Positions 49,410 to 58,861 are shown, numbered from the stretch's first letter. The stretch is DNA of 64,000 bases from Gp13-AA77 sp035578005 (GCA_035578005.1 DATJYK010000085.1:9875-73874); one strand, 5' to 3'. The notes: generated by a model not told the origin, from the sequence alone. A program made the numbers and translations.

Positions 49410-50525
49410 ATGCGAGCCAGACCAAGCCTTACCTTTCAAGTAATTCTCCCCGCTCTAATCTTGATGCTTGCACCCTGCCGCCTCTTGCTTGGGCAGAAGT
49501 TACCCGAGTCCACTCAGGGACCGTCGGTGGCGGCAACCTTCATAACGGGAGACCCTAAGGACTACGCCGGCATTGAAGAATGCCGTTCTTGTCACAAGCC
49601 TGAATACAGAGAGTTTGAGAAGACAGTTCACGCCGCGGTTAAGGTTCCCGGTAAAGACTACATCTCGGGCTGCGAAGTGTGCCACGGGCCGGGAAAGGCC
49701 CACTCGGACGCGATTGAGGCAGCCGAAGGCGACGAAGGCAAGACGCAGAATGCCCTGGTGGAGCATCCGATCTTCTCGTTCGCCGTCAACGCCAAAATCA
49801 AGGTTGCGTTGGCGCAGTTTCCCATCTTCCGCTTCCGCTCCAACTCTAAAGAGAACGCGGCCCACTGCCTGCTCTGCCACATCAGCAGCAAGCAGCAGGA
49901 TTTCTTCGAGCACTCAACACACGTGGCGCACGGGATGTCGTGCGACCAATGCCACGCCACTCATTTGGTGGAAGCGGTGAAGGACCTGAGCAAAGGCGAC
50001 CTCCAGTCCCCACAGGGTTATTTCTTCCAGGTTCCGCAGCTTCCTGACGAGACGCGATGGTTGCACAGCAGCCTGCTGAAGCAGTCGGAGCCGGGGCTTT
50101 GTTTTGGCTGCCACGGCACCGTACAGGCGGAGTTTGCCCTGCCGGTTCATCATCGTGTGCCGGAGGGGCTGATGAAATGTACCGACTGCCATAATCCGCA
50201 CGGTACGCTGAACCGGGTCAGTCTTACCCGGCCGTTCTACGAAACCTGTGTGAACTGCCACGTGGAGAAGCGTGGACCTTATGTTTACGAGCATCCCTCG
50301 CTCAAGGTGGAAGGCTGCGTGGTGTGCCACAATCCGCACGGCAGCACCAACCGCCAGCTTCTGGTGCGGCGCGAAGGGCGCCAGCTTTGCCTGCAGTGCC
50401 ACACGGGATTCCATGATCAGGCGGGCGTGCCGCACAGCCGTTTTAGCTTTCAGACCAGCGGCGAGTGCGTCCGCTGCCACGTGGCGGTTCACGGCTCGAA
50501 CCTTGACCCTACCCTCCTGAGATGA
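49410..50525 (+). CDS. Decaheme c-type cytochrome (DmsE/MtrA-like)
   Basis: Periplasmic multihaem cytochrome that would carry electrons into an outer-membrane porin. 371 residues, signal peptide about 1-28, GAGGAG 11 bases before the ATG. Ten CxxCH sites in order: CRSCH, CEVCH, CLLCH, CDQCH, CFGCH, CTDCH, CVNCH, CVVCH, CLQCH, CVRCH. Mature length and haem count match MtrA/DmsE (about 300-330 residues, 10 haems). The MtrB-like barrel gene starts 21 bases downstream, giving the porin-cytochrome pair. Confidence 0.95.
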   Translation: MRARPSLTFQVILPALILMLAPCRLLLGQKLPESTQGPSVAATFITGDPKDYAGIEECRSCHKPEYREFEKTVHAAVKVPGKDYISGCEVCHGPGKAHSDAIEAAEGDEGKTQNALVEHPIFSFAVNAKIKVALAQFPIFRFRSNSKENAAHCLLCHISSKQQDFFEHSTHVAHGMSCDQCHATHLVEAVKDLSKGDLQSPQGYFFQVPQLPDETRWLHSSLLKQSEPGLCFGCHGTVQAEFALPVHHRVPEGLMKCTDCHNPHGTLNRVSLTRPFYETCVNCHVEKRGPYVYEHPSLKVEGCVVCHNPHGSTNRQLLVRREGRQLCLQCHTGFHDQAGVPHSRFSFQTSGECVRCHVAVHGSNLDPTLLR

Positions 50526-50546
50526 GGGCCCAGGAACGGAGGCGTT

Positions 50547-52565
50547 ATGAGAACGAAATGCCGCTTTCTGATGTTCGCCGCCGGCCTTCTGGCGCTGCCC
50601 GCGATCTTGGGTGCGCAAGACAGCCAGGAGGCGCCGGTTGGCTTCGGAGGCTTCACCACCCAGGGGTCAGTGAGCGTCGGGGGCCGATTTACCGACGTTA
50701 AAGGTTATGAGCCCATGTACCTGGAGCTTTTTGACTTGCAGCCGGGCGTGCGCCTGATGGATTTCAACGCCTTCGGCGAAGCTAAAGAGGGCACCAACCC
50801 CTTTGCCGACAGCTATTCCATGAGCATGAGCAATCTGGGCGGCGACCCCTTCCCGACGGTGCAATTCAGCGTCATCAAGAACAACCTTTATGACCTGCGG
50901 GTGAACTGGAGACAGGCTTACTACTATTGGAACCAGAATGACGACGTAATCCTGCCGATCGCGCCTGTGGCCAAGCTCTCAACGGGCCTCACCAACAACC
51001 ATGACTGGGCCACAGTGCGCAAGTTCGGCTCCGTCGACTTCACCTTGCACGCCACCAATCATCTGCGGTTCCATTTCAATTACTACCGCACGTCCGACAG
51101 CGGGTCCACGTTTACCACCGCGTCGCCCGACTTCCTGGACTCGCCGGGTTACTGGGGCGGCTACGCGCGGGCGAATCCGTACCCCCTCTACGCTCCCATC
51201 AACGATGAGACCAACCGCTTCACCGGTGGAATGGACTATACCTTTCACTCCTGGACCTTTCACTACTCGCTGGGCTACCAGACGTTCAATGCGATCACGA
51301 ACGCCACGAATCAGACTTCACCCTTGGTCAGCATTAACCCGGCCGCGAGCTCGGCCACTGAACCTCTGACCAGCTTCACCTGGTCCCAGTACAGGCGCCT
51401 GACCACGCCCATCAGCGAATTGTCAGTCGTCGGAAAGCCTACTTCCAAGCTTGAGTTGCGGGGCAACTACCTGTATTACAGGTACACGGGGCCCCTAAGC
51501 TTCGATCAGTCCTTCAATGGGATCGCTCCTGACGCCGACGGTGTTCTGACCCCCTACGCGGTGAGCCAGAGCGTGCGAGGCACGGTGAAGGAACCCGACC
51601 ATATCGGTGGCATGGGATTCACTTACAACTTCAAAGATTGGTGGAGTTTCAACGCAGACTATCGCTATTCGCGGATGTCGAGCGAGGGTATCGGCAACTT
51701 CAGCAGTCTTTTCAACGGCACCACGCCGGCCACCAACATGGACGACATCGTCTGGAAGAACGGCGTCAGCGATTTTGACTTCACCATGGACCTCACCCCG
51801 ATCGGCACCCTGGTGATCCGGCCCGGCATTCATCTGATGAAGGCCGACGTGCTGACATCAGAGTTTGGCGTGACTGACCCCGCTCTCACGCTGCGCACCA
51901 AAACGGCCTGGCCCGAAATCAGCGTGGGTTACGAGCCCTCCAAGAAGTTCAGCATTCGAGGGGACCTGCACAGCTTCTGTAACGGTGCTTCCTATACCGC
52001 GATCACCCCCCATACCCAGGTAGGCGGGCGGGTGGTGGCCCAGTGGCACATCACTCCCAAATTGTCCTTTGACAACGAACTCAACCTCACGAACAGCAAA
52101 CTGATTGACACCAACTATCGGAGCAACTTTCACGCTAACGCCTCCACCCTGTCGTACGCCCTCAACGACCGTTTCTCGCTCTTTGGCGCATTCAGCTACG
52201 AGAGCTTCTACGCCCAGGGAGACATTGTCTACATTCGTGGCACCCCACCTCTAAACGACTTCCTGCAGGACCAAGAGATCAACCGGGTGTGGCAGGGCGG
52301 CCTCGATGTGAAGCCCACGCGGCACTTCGGATTGCGCTTCAGCGGCAACTATGTGCGCTCCACCGGTCTGGGCTATGTCAGCGGTGAACCGCCGGCCTAT
52401 CGGCCCCTCTACTGGCCGCTGGCAACCGGGACCGTCTTCTATGACATTCCCAAGGCCGGCCGGATTTCGTTGGATCTACAGCGCACTTATTACATCGAGC
52501 AAATCGTGACCGCCAACAACTTCCAGGCAGATCTGCTGACCATCCGCTGGACCCGCGATTTTTAA
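50547..52565 (+). CDS. MtrB/PioB-like outer-membrane beta-barrel
   Basis: 672 residues, GGAGG before the ATG, signal peptide about 1-24. Almost entirely alternating amphipathic strands with aromatic girdles (for example TLHATNHLRFHFNYYRT, WWSFNADYRYSRMS, HFGLRFSGNYVR), ending in TIRWTRDF with the C-terminal Phe that BAM recognises. Length and the preceding decaheme gene fit MtrB/PioB family porins, which sheathe a decaheme cytochrome through the outer membrane. The N-terminal CxxC of Shewanella MtrB is absent. No outer-surface MtrC-like decaheme is visible here. Confidence 0.88.
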   Translation: MRTKCRFLMFAAGLLALPAILGAQDSQEAPVGFGGFTTQGSVSVGGRFTDVKGYEPMYLELFDLQPGVRLMDFNAFGEAKEGTNPFADSYSMSMSNLGGDPFPTVQFSVIKNNLYDLRVNWRQAYYYWNQNDDVILPIAPVAKLSTGLTNNHDWATVRKFGSVDFTLHATNHLRFHFNYYRTSDSGSTFTTASPDFLDSPGYWGGYARANPYPLYAPINDETNRFTGGMDYTFHSWTFHYSLGYQTFNAITNATNQTSPLVSINPAASSATEPLTSFTWSQYRRLTTPISELSVVGKPTSKLELRGNYLYYRYTGPLSFDQSFNGIAPDADGVLTPYAVSQSVRGTVKEPDHIGGMGFTYNFKDWWSFNADYRYSRMSSEGIGNFSSLFNGTTPATNMDDIVWKNGVSDFDFTMDLTPIGTLVIRPGIHLMKADVLTSEFGVTDPALTLRTKTAWPEISVGYEPSKKFSIRGDLHSFCNGASYTAITPHTQVGGRVVAQWHITPKLSFDNELNLTNSKLIDTNYRSNFHANASTLSYALNDRFSLFGAFSYESFYAQGDIVYIRGTPPLNDFLQDQEINRVWQGGLDVKPTRHFGLRFSGNYVRSTGLGYVSGEPPAYRPLYWPLATGTVFYDIPKAGRISLDLQRTYYIEQIVTANNFQADLLTIRWTRDF

Positions 52566-52628
52566 CTTGCGCGCTATGCTGGATCGGCTACCATAGCTAA
52601 GATTCACTGCACTCTAGGAGGAATGCGA

Positions 52629-52982
52629 ATGAACCTTTTCCCCCAACGGCTGATCCGACGTGTTCTGGGAATCGCGCTGCCTGTCGCGGCGCTGGCGTGC
52701 CTCGCCCTTCCCGGGAAGCTTAACGCCCAGGAGGCCGCCGATCTTTACAACAAGAAGTGCGCCGTTTGCCACGCCAAAGATGGATCAGGAAATACCGCCA
52801 AAGGCAAGAAGGCGAAGGTCAAGCCCGTCCACGAAAATATCGCCCACTCGGAGGCCGATATGATCAAGATCGTGAACGATGGCAAGGGCGACGACATGGA
52901 CGGTTACAAGAAGGTTTACTCTGCCGATCAGATCAAAGCGCTCGTCGATTACTATCGTAGCCTCGCTGCCAGCTCCAAGTAA
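52629..52982 (+). CDS. Small monohaem cytochrome c
   Basis: 117 residues from ATG 52629 (AGGAGG 7 bases upstream; an ATG two codons earlier overlaps it). Signal peptide 1-34; one CAVCH (about 45-49) in the class I form LYNKKCAVCHAKDGSG, and an axial Met probably in DDMDGYKKVYS. C-terminal helix ADQIKALVDYYRSLA. Likely a soluble periplasmic shuttle between the inner-membrane tetraheme and the decaheme protein. Confidence 0.93.
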   Translation: MNLFPQRLIRRVLGIALPVAALACLALPGKLNAQEAADLYNKKCAVCHAKDGSGNTAKGKKAKVKPVHENIAHSEADMIKIVNDGKGDDMDGYKKVYSADQIKALVDYYRSLAASSK

Positions 52983-53012
52983 GTCCGGGGTTCACGATAC
53001 GCTCAGGTTTTG

Positions 53013-53657
53013 ATGGCCACATCGACCCTCTTCGAAGTTCTCTTCATCGGCATGGCCTTGGCGCTTGCGGCCCTGGTAGCCTTCCGCGCCGAGCTCACCC
53101 GGGCGCGCGGCGGAAAGATTCTGGCCTTTTTCACCCTCTTCATTCTGCCGGTTCTGGCCGTCGGGTTGGGTTATTCGGAGCACATGCAGCGGGCCGAGAG
53201 CACCCAGTTCTGCCTTTCCTGTCACGTGATGCACGACTTCGGCCGCAGCCTCTATGTGGACGATCCCAGCTACATCCCCGCCCGGCATTTTCAGAACCGC
53301 CTGGTGCCGCGAGACCACGCCTGCTACACCTGCCACACCGACTACACCATGTTTGGCACGGTGGACGCTAAGCTTCGCGGCTTACGGCATATGTATGTGG
53401 AATATCTCGGAAAAGTGCCGGCGCCCGCTGACATCAAACTTTACACGCCGTTCAATAACCGCGAGTGTCTCTACTGCCACGCTGGAGCGAGGGCCTTTGA
53501 AGAGGAGCCGAGGCACACCAAGACTCCGGACATGATGAGTAAGATTATGTCAAACCAGATGTCCTGCATGGCCGCTAAGTGCCACGATACCGTGCACGAT
53601 GTTGACACGCTGAAAGACGCCACCTTCTGGAAGGGAGGGGAGCAGGATGCCGAATGA
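53013..53657 (+). CDS. NapC/NirT-like membrane-anchored multihaem cytochrome
   Basis: 214 residues from ATG 53013. Two N-terminal helices (about 5-22 and 33-50) rather than the usual one. Haem sites: CLSCH, CYTCH, CLYCH and an atypical C-x4-CH (CMAAKCH). The spacing QFCLSCHVMHDF fits NapC/NirT/NrfH-type quinol dehydrogenases, which take electrons from menaquinol to periplasmic cytochromes. Its place in the cluster suits the CymA role: inner-membrane entry to the porin-cytochrome conduit. Stop overlaps the next gene. Confidence 0.88.
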   Translation: MATSTLFEVLFIGMALALAALVAFRAELTRARGGKILAFFTLFILPVLAVGLGYSEHMQRAESTQFCLSCHVMHDFGRSLYVDDPSYIPARHFQNRLVPRDHACYTCHTDYTMFGTVDAKLRGLRHMYVEYLGKVPAPADIKLYTPFNNRECLYCHAGARAFEEEPRHTKTPDMMSKIMSNQMSCMAAKCHDTVHDVDTLKDATFWKGGEQDAE

Positions 53658-53886
53658 CGCTTCCTCAGCGGGCGCTCCCGTGGTCGAGAAGCGATTGCGG
53701 CTCGCCGGTCTGCTCATTTGTCTCGGTCTGCTGGCGCTGTTGCTTTCGCTGATTAAGGTCCACCCTTTGTCTTTCGTGGCCTTCGCGATGATTACCTGTC
53801 CGCTTGTGCTCGCCGGCATCGTCCTGTTCCTTTACTCGATTGTCTCGCATGAGCCGCACGGCGGCAACATTCCACCCAAGTCGTAG
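53647..53886 (+). CDS. Small membrane protein of the cytochrome cluster
   Basis: 79 residues, ATG overlapping the tetraheme gene by 11 bases with GGAGGGGAG upstream. Two helices: LAGLLICLGLLALLLSLIKVHPL (about 18-40) and FVAFAMITCPLVLAGIVLFLY (about 43-63). No haem or metal motif. Overlap implies coupled expression; perhaps an assembly or anchoring partner of the NapC-like cytochrome. No family recognised. Confidence 0.8.
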   Translation: MPNDASSAGAPVVEKRLRLAGLLICLGLLALLLSLIKVHPLSFVAFAMITCPLVLAGIVLFLYSIVSHEPHGGNIPPKS

Positions 53887-53917
53887 CGCTGGCGGGCCAG
53901 AGAGCGCAATCACTCGA

Positions 53918-54868
53918 TCAAGCTGACCGGATCTTAAACCCCATCTTTTCGAGCGCCATTGCATTGGTCCGAGCAGCCTCGGCCGGCCCGCCGGGCGGCG
54001 GTTCGTATGCGTCCAACTCCACGATCACCCAGCCGGAGAATCGAGTCTCGCGCATCGCCGCGAGAATGGCGGCAAAATCCACCGCGCCGGTGCCGATCTC
54101 GCAAAAGTGGTATTTGGCGGTGCGTACTTGGTCACGGTTTTGTGCCGCCAGCTTCGCGATATCTTTGCGCACGTCCTTGAAATGAAGGAACAGCAGGCGG
54201 TCGCGATACGTGCGGATCACTTCAGCCGGGTCCGCACCGCCCAGGCTGAGATGGGCGACGTCCGCGATCAGTTTGACGTAACTCGGGTCCGTGGCCTCCA
54301 GCACTTTTCCCAGTCCCTGCCGCGTCTCGCCGAGAGTCCCGAAATGGGGGTGATAGCCCACTTGCAGGCCGGAGTCGCCCGCGATTTTGCCAAGCTCGTT
54401 CATGCGGGCGCCGAGGGCCTTGATCTGGTCCGGCGAATAAGTCTGGTGAGGATGGCCGCCGTCAGTGACCTGCAAATAATGCCCGTTGAGCCCGTGGAAG
54501 AATTGCGCGTACGCCGCGAACTTGTTGCTCACCGGGCCAAGAATCGCGGGGTCCAACGTGACTCCCCAGCAGGAGAGCGCCACGGGAGTGATGTGGAGTG
54601 ACTGCAGCTTTTCGTGCAACTCGGCTTGCTTTGAGCCCGCGTATTCATCCGCAACCCAGCCCAGCAACTGCGCGCCCTGATAATGCAGGGAGGAGATGGT
54701 GTCAAGCGCTTGTTCGAACTGATTGCGCGGCCAGGAGATGGTGGCGTAACCCACGGGATTGGGCAGCGACGCAGCAGCGGCAGACGCAGGGAGCGACGCT
54801 GCCATCCAAGCCAGCCCCGCCTGACCACTGCGAACAAGAAACTCACGCCGGGGAAGAGAGCTTTTCAT
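53918..54868 (-). CDS. TAT-exported sugar phosphate isomerase/epimerase-like TIM-barrel protein
   Basis: 316 residues from ATG 54868 (GAGGAATT upstream); a longer frame is rejected since SLPRREFLVRSGQAGLAWMAA is a clear twin-arginine signal. AP-endonuclease-2/xylose isomerase-like fold: ISSLHYQGAQLLGW, VGYHPHFGTL, LIADVAHLSLGG, FLHFKDVR, FCEIGTGAVDF and VIVELD, with metal-binding E, H, D, H. Substrate unknown; common in Acidobacteria and Planctomycetes. It stands alone. Confidence 0.9.
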   Translation of the reverse strand: MKSSLPRREFLVRSGQAGLAWMAASLPASAAAASLPNPVGYATISWPRNQFEQALDTISSLHYQGAQLLGWVADEYAGSKQAELHEKLQSLHITPVALSCWGVTLDPAILGPVSNKFAAYAQFFHGLNGHYLQVTDGGHPHQTYSPDQIKALGARMNELGKIAGDSGLQVGYHPHFGTLGETRQGLGKVLEATDPSYVKLIADVAHLSLGGADPAEVIRTYRDRLLFLHFKDVRKDIAKLAAQNRDQVRTAKYHFCEIGTGAVDFAAILAAMRETRFSGWVIVELDAYEPPPGGPAEAARTNAMALEKMGFKIRSA

Positions 54869-54894
54869 AGATAATTCCTCACTGTGATCGGCTA

Positions 54895-54970
54895 ATCGGG
54901 CCATCGAGCCATCGGGTGATTGAAGGATCACAAATCACTCAATCACCCGATGACCCGATGGTCGGATCAC
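54895..54970. repeat. ATCACCCGATG inverted/direct repeats at the end of a gene
   Basis: CATCGGGTGATTGA (54912-54925) and TCAATCACCCGATG (54939-54952) form a hairpin; further copies ATGACCCGATGG and GGATCACCCGATGA follow, inside the last codons of the minus-strand gene (residues HRVIRPSGHRVIE). The repeat appears to have replaced or extended its C-terminus; the hairpin also suits a terminator. Confidence 0.65.
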
Positions 54971-57382
54971 CCGATGACTCAGGGCCCAGGCCGCAAGGTA
55001 AGCGGTTGCGCCGCAAGCCAGGGTGATCTTCAAACCGAAGTTGATGGCGATCACAATCGCCAACACCGAACCCAGAACGCTGGAGCCAGCATTCAGCGCC
55101 CAGGCCCACTCTACCAAACCGCCCTTCGCGTCGGTAGCGCTTGCGGTGTCCTGCGTCAATCCGGAGATGTCGTCATCCTCCGGCGCCGCGGCCACGGCTC
55201 GCAGTCCAGTGGGAAACGGCATTCCCATCACGAATCCCAGAGGCGCCAGGAGTGCACCGCTCACCAGTAGCTTAAGTCCGAAGGACAAGCCCACGCCAGA
55301 GGTGAGGAGAGACGGCAAAACGAGAGTGTAAGCCAGCAAGGCTCCGACGATGACCGCCAGCGGCAAGTGAAGGCTTTGAGGCCGAAGCGCCAAACGACGC
55401 GAAACCAGGCTGCCCACGCCGCTCGACAGCAGCATCAGGAAGATGACTACCGTGATGGCGTAAGTCGGATGCCCCAGGTATAGCACCAGGCGCTGCACGA
55501 AGGTGATCTCCACGAGAATGTAACCTAGCCCGAGAGCGACAAAGTACACCAGGCCCAAAGTGGCCTTCGGTCTGTCCGGTCCGCCCAGGGCTAGAGGCAG
55601 AATGAGCAAAGCCAGCACCGCCAGGATCGAAATCAGAAGCACGATTCCCAGCACCACCACGCCGAGGCTTACCTTCCAATCAATTCCCCGATGCGTCTCG
55701 CCCGCGGCCGCTAGCACTTGCGGCATCTTGAGCGTGAAGAAAAAGAAAGGTGCGTCATCGCCCACCGGTGAGATGTTGTAAGGGTAACTTCGGACAAAAG
55801 CGCCGGGATCACCGGACGTGATCAACTGCGAGAACGGGTTGTTTCCCGGTGCAGACGGCAGGTACAAAGCACGGAGGTTTGGATTGGCTTGAAGGTACGC
55901 CTGGACGCGCAATTCTTCGGCCGCTGTAAAGGGGCTCTTTTTGGCGAGAACCGCCACCGGCCGCCCGTCTTCATTCAGGGAGCCGTCTGAGATCACCATG
56001 AAGTTGCGCGCCGGGTTCGTCGCGCCCAGCCGCCGCAGCGCTTCAAGCGCGACGGATGCCACTCGCAAGGCCTCGCGCGGCTGTTTGAATTCCCAGCGAG
56101 TCACAGCCACCAATCCGTCCGGCTTGAGATGCTGAAAATATTGCTCGAAGGCCTCGGTTGTATAGAGGTAACTCTCACTCAGCGCGAAGGCCCCCGCTGC
56201 CGTAGACGCCCAGGTGTCCACCAGCGTCATCTGAATGACGTCGAATTGAGCTTTGCTGCCACGAATGAAGGAGCGGCCGTCGCTCACCACCATGCGTACC
56301 TGCGGCAAGGCATAGAGGTTGTAGCTATAGTCCGCGTATTGTCCGCGCATGATGGTGTTCGCAATGAGAGGATTGATCTCGATGCCGGTAACGCTGGGGC
56401 TCCCGTTGGCGACGGCGCGCAGCACATCCACGCCGCCTCCCGGTCCGATAATGGCGTAGTCGCCGTGCGGACGCAGCACATTGGCAGCCCCGGGCGGCAC
56501 CGACATCAGATCCCTCTGCCACACCCCGTTCCACGCCAGCGGATTCACGTTGACGATCGCGCTGTTGGCGTCCGCATCGATCACGATCCACTTGGACTGG
56601 TCGGGCTTGCGATCAACTTCGATACGCGAAATAGCGTTCCAGCCGACGAATTCAACCTGGGCCACGCTGCCCACGCGAACGCCTTTCGCATACACAACGT
56701 CCACGAGGCTCCAGAAGCGATTGGCGGTGATCAGCGCGAGAAGAGCCGCTGCCAAGGTGAGGGCAACTTTGCGGCCTCTGCTCCCTAACGCCCAGGCGGC
56801 GCCGGCGAGCGCCATGGCCACTGCGGCGAAGATCACCGCGCCCGGTCCGCCCACCAAGTCAAGCAGCGGAACCACAGCCAGACAAGCAAGCGCCCCGCCC
56901 GCCAGGTCAGCGCCGTAGAGCATGGGAACTTGCTGCGAGTTGCGGGCAAAGACCGTCGCCAGCAGCAAGCCTGTAAAGAAGAAGGGTAGCGCCGAGGAAA
57001 GATAAATGACTGTTAGCTTGAGGAAGTTGGCGCTGCTCAGCCCGAGAGACACAGGGATGTGAAGAACAATCTCAAGCACAAGGAACGTGGCAACAGCATT
57101 GATGGTGCAGCAGGCGGCGGCGAGGGACCGCATAGGGTAGCGAGCCAGCCAACGGCGCCGTAAGTATGCGAACACGCCGCCCGCTCCCAGCCCCAAGAGC
57201 GCGACGGAGATCGCCAGAAACGCAAAGTGGTAGAAGAGGATTACAGAAAACAGGCGCGTGAGACTGAGCTCGAGCAGGAGGGCGGCGAAGCTTGCCAGCG
57301 CCACTCCTATGAGGGGCCGCGAAGAAATCGGCGACCGGTCGGCTGCCCTTGCCTGCTCGAGTTGCTGTGCGACTTGAGCCAT
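54935..57382 (-). CDS. Membrane-embedded spermidine-synthase-like protein
   Basis: 815 residues, ATG at 57382. N-terminal membrane part with about 6-8 helices (20-240), a soluble Rossmann methyltransferase-like domain (about 250-560) with nucleotide loop DYAIIGPGGGVDVLRA and VTGIEINPLI, then about seven further helices (590-810). It resembles the large bacterial fused spermidine synthase-like proteins; polyamine activity is doubtful because the Asp pair of aminopropyltransferases is not clear (VVSDGRSFI is present). The far C-terminus is repeat-derived. Upstream of it on the same strand is a PLP decarboxylase gene. Confidence 0.85.
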   Translation of the reverse strand: MAQVAQQLEQARAADRSPISSRPLIGVALASFAALLLELSLTRLFSVILFYHFAFLAISVALLGLGAGGVFAYLRRRWLARYPMRSLAAACCTINAVATFLVLEIVLHIPVSLGLSSANFLKLTVIYLSSALPFFFTGLLLATVFARNSQQVPMLYGADLAGGALACLAVVPLLDLVGGPGAVIFAAVAMALAGAAWALGSRGRKVALTLAAALLALITANRFWSLVDVVYAKGVRVGSVAQVEFVGWNAISRIEVDRKPDQSKWIVIDADANSAIVNVNPLAWNGVWQRDLMSVPPGAANVLRPHGDYAIIGPGGGVDVLRAVANGSPSVTGIEINPLIANTIMRGQYADYSYNLYALPQVRMVVSDGRSFIRGSKAQFDVIQMTLVDTWASTAAGAFALSESYLYTTEAFEQYFQHLKPDGLVAVTRWEFKQPREALRVASVALEALRRLGATNPARNFMVISDGSLNEDGRPVAVLAKKSPFTAAEELRVQAYLQANPNLRALYLPSAPGNNPFSQLITSGDPGAFVRSYPYNISPVGDDAPFFFFTLKMPQVLAAAGETHRGIDWKVSLGVVVLGIVLLISILAVLALLILPLALGGPDRPKATLGLVYFVALGLGYILVEITFVQRLVLYLGHPTYAITVVIFLMLLSSGVGSLVSRRLALRPQSLHLPLAVIVGALLAYTLVLPSLLTSGVGLSFGLKLLVSGALLAPLGFVMGMPFPTGLRAVAAAPEDDDISGLTQDTASATDAKGGLVEWAWALNAGSSVLGSVLAIVIAINFGLKITLACGATAYLAAWALSHRVIRPSGHRVIE

Positions 57383-57403
57383 TAAGTGTTCACAGCGCCC
57401 CGG

Positions 57404-58861
57404 TTAAACGTGGGAGGCGTGCGACCGTTCCAGACTCGCGGCCTCTTCCCGGATGCGCTTCCAGGCGCGTTCCACATGGCGCAATTCAGTGTGCGTCTGG
57501 CCCACGCTCAAGCGCAAGGTGAAACGGCCATCGAGCCTGGTGTGCGTCAAGTAGAGATCGCCGCTTTGGTTCAAGCGTTCCAATAGCGTCTGGTTGATTG
57601 CATCGCCTCCGCGATGGCGGAAACATACGAGATTCAGCGGAGCCGGCGCCGCCGGCTCAAAGTGGCCGTCGTCGCGCACCCAGGTTGCGAACTGTTGGGC
57701 CAGTTCCACGTGGCGACGCACGTGGTGGCGCAGGCCCTCCACGCCGTAATGGCGGATCACGAACCAGAGCTTCAGCGAACGGAAGCGACGGCCGAGCGGA
57801 ATATGCCAGTCGCGATAGTCGATCACGGCCCCCGATTCGGTGGCCTGATTGCGCAAGTACTCGGGCAGAACGCTCAGCGTGTCAATCAGCGCCTTACGGT
57901 CCGCCACGTAGAAGCAGTCGCAATCGAAATTGGTGAACATCCACTTATGCGGGTTGAAGCAGTAGCTGTCAGCAAATTCCAGGCCGTCCTGAATGTAGCG
58001 AAACTCGGGACAAAGGGCGGCCGTGCCGGACATCGCTGCATCCACGTGTAGCCACACACCGTGCTCACGGCAGATGCGGCCGATCGCGGGCACGGGATCG
58101 ATGGCATTGGATGAGGTGGTTCCCACCGTGGCGCACACAAAGCAGGGAACACGTCCGGCCGCGCGGTCGTCCCGAATCTGTGCGGCCAGGGCCTCGGGAC
58201 GCATGGCGAAGCGCTCGTCCACTTCGATCAGCCGCAGGTTCTCCTGGCCGAGCCCCGCGATCTTCACTGCCTTTTCAATCGACGAGTGTGCCTGGGACGA
58301 AGTGTACGCCACCAGGCGTCCGTCACAGCCGCGCAGGTTGCTGGCGTAACGTGTGGCGCGCTCGCGGCCCGCGAGCAGAGCGCAAAGCGATGAACTCGAG
58401 GCTGTGTCCTGGATGACACCGCCGCCCGTGTGGCTGGCCAAAAATGCTGCGGGTAATCCCAGCATCTCCACTAGCCAATCCAGCACGTGCGTTTCAAGCT
58501 CCGTGCACGCCGGACTGGTGGCCCACAGCATGCCTTGAACGCCCAAACCGGCTGAGAGCAGCTCTCCCAGGATGGACGGGAACGAGTTGTTCGACGGAAA
58601 GAAGGCGAAGAAATTGGGCGACTGCCAATGCGTGACACCGGGCATGATTAGGCTCTCGACATCCCTCGCCATGGCTTCGAAACTCTCCCCCTGAAGCGGT
58701 GCGCTAGCGGGGAGCGATTCGCGAATCTGGCCCGGCTTCGCCCGCGACAGCACAGGCATGGATTCGACGCGCTCGTAGTAATCAGCGATCCAATCGACCA
58801 TGGCCTTCCCGTGACGGCGAAATTCATCTGGGGTCATATGAAAGTTCGTCTCGTCGGTCAT
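57404..58861 (-). CDS. Group II PLP decarboxylase (aromatic L-amino acid decarboxylase type)
   Basis: 485 residues from the ATG at 58861 (AAAGGCGA upstream); in-frame ATGs at 58879 and 58900 would add 6 or 13 residues. NFHMTPDEFRRHGKAMVDWIADYYERVESMPVLS is the classic DDC/TDC start; the substrate region HWQSPNFFAFFPSNNSFPSILG and the PLP lysine in FNPHKWMFTNFDCDCFYV are present. Likely substrates are aromatic amino acids such as tyrosine or tryptophan. It ends 21 bases before the spermidine synthase-like gene, suggesting co-transcription. Confidence 0.93.
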   Translation of the reverse strand: MTDETNFHMTPDEFRRHGKAMVDWIADYYERVESMPVLSRAKPGQIRESLPASAPLQGESFEAMARDVESLIMPGVTHWQSPNFFAFFPSNNSFPSILGELLSAGLGVQGMLWATSPACTELETHVLDWLVEMLGLPAAFLASHTGGGVIQDTASSSSLCALLAGRERATRYASNLRGCDGRLVAYTSSQAHSSIEKAVKIAGLGQENLRLIEVDERFAMRPEALAAQIRDDRAAGRVPCFVCATVGTTSSNAIDPVPAIGRICREHGVWLHVDAAMSGTAALCPEFRYIQDGLEFADSYCFNPHKWMFTNFDCDCFYVADRKALIDTLSVLPEYLRNQATESGAVIDYRDWHIPLGRRFRSLKLWFVIRHYGVEGLRHHVRRHVELAQQFATWVRDDGHFEPAAPAPLNLVCFRHRGGDAINQTLLERLNQSGDLYLTHTRLDGRFTLRLSVGQTHTELRHVERAWKRIREEAASLERSHASHV

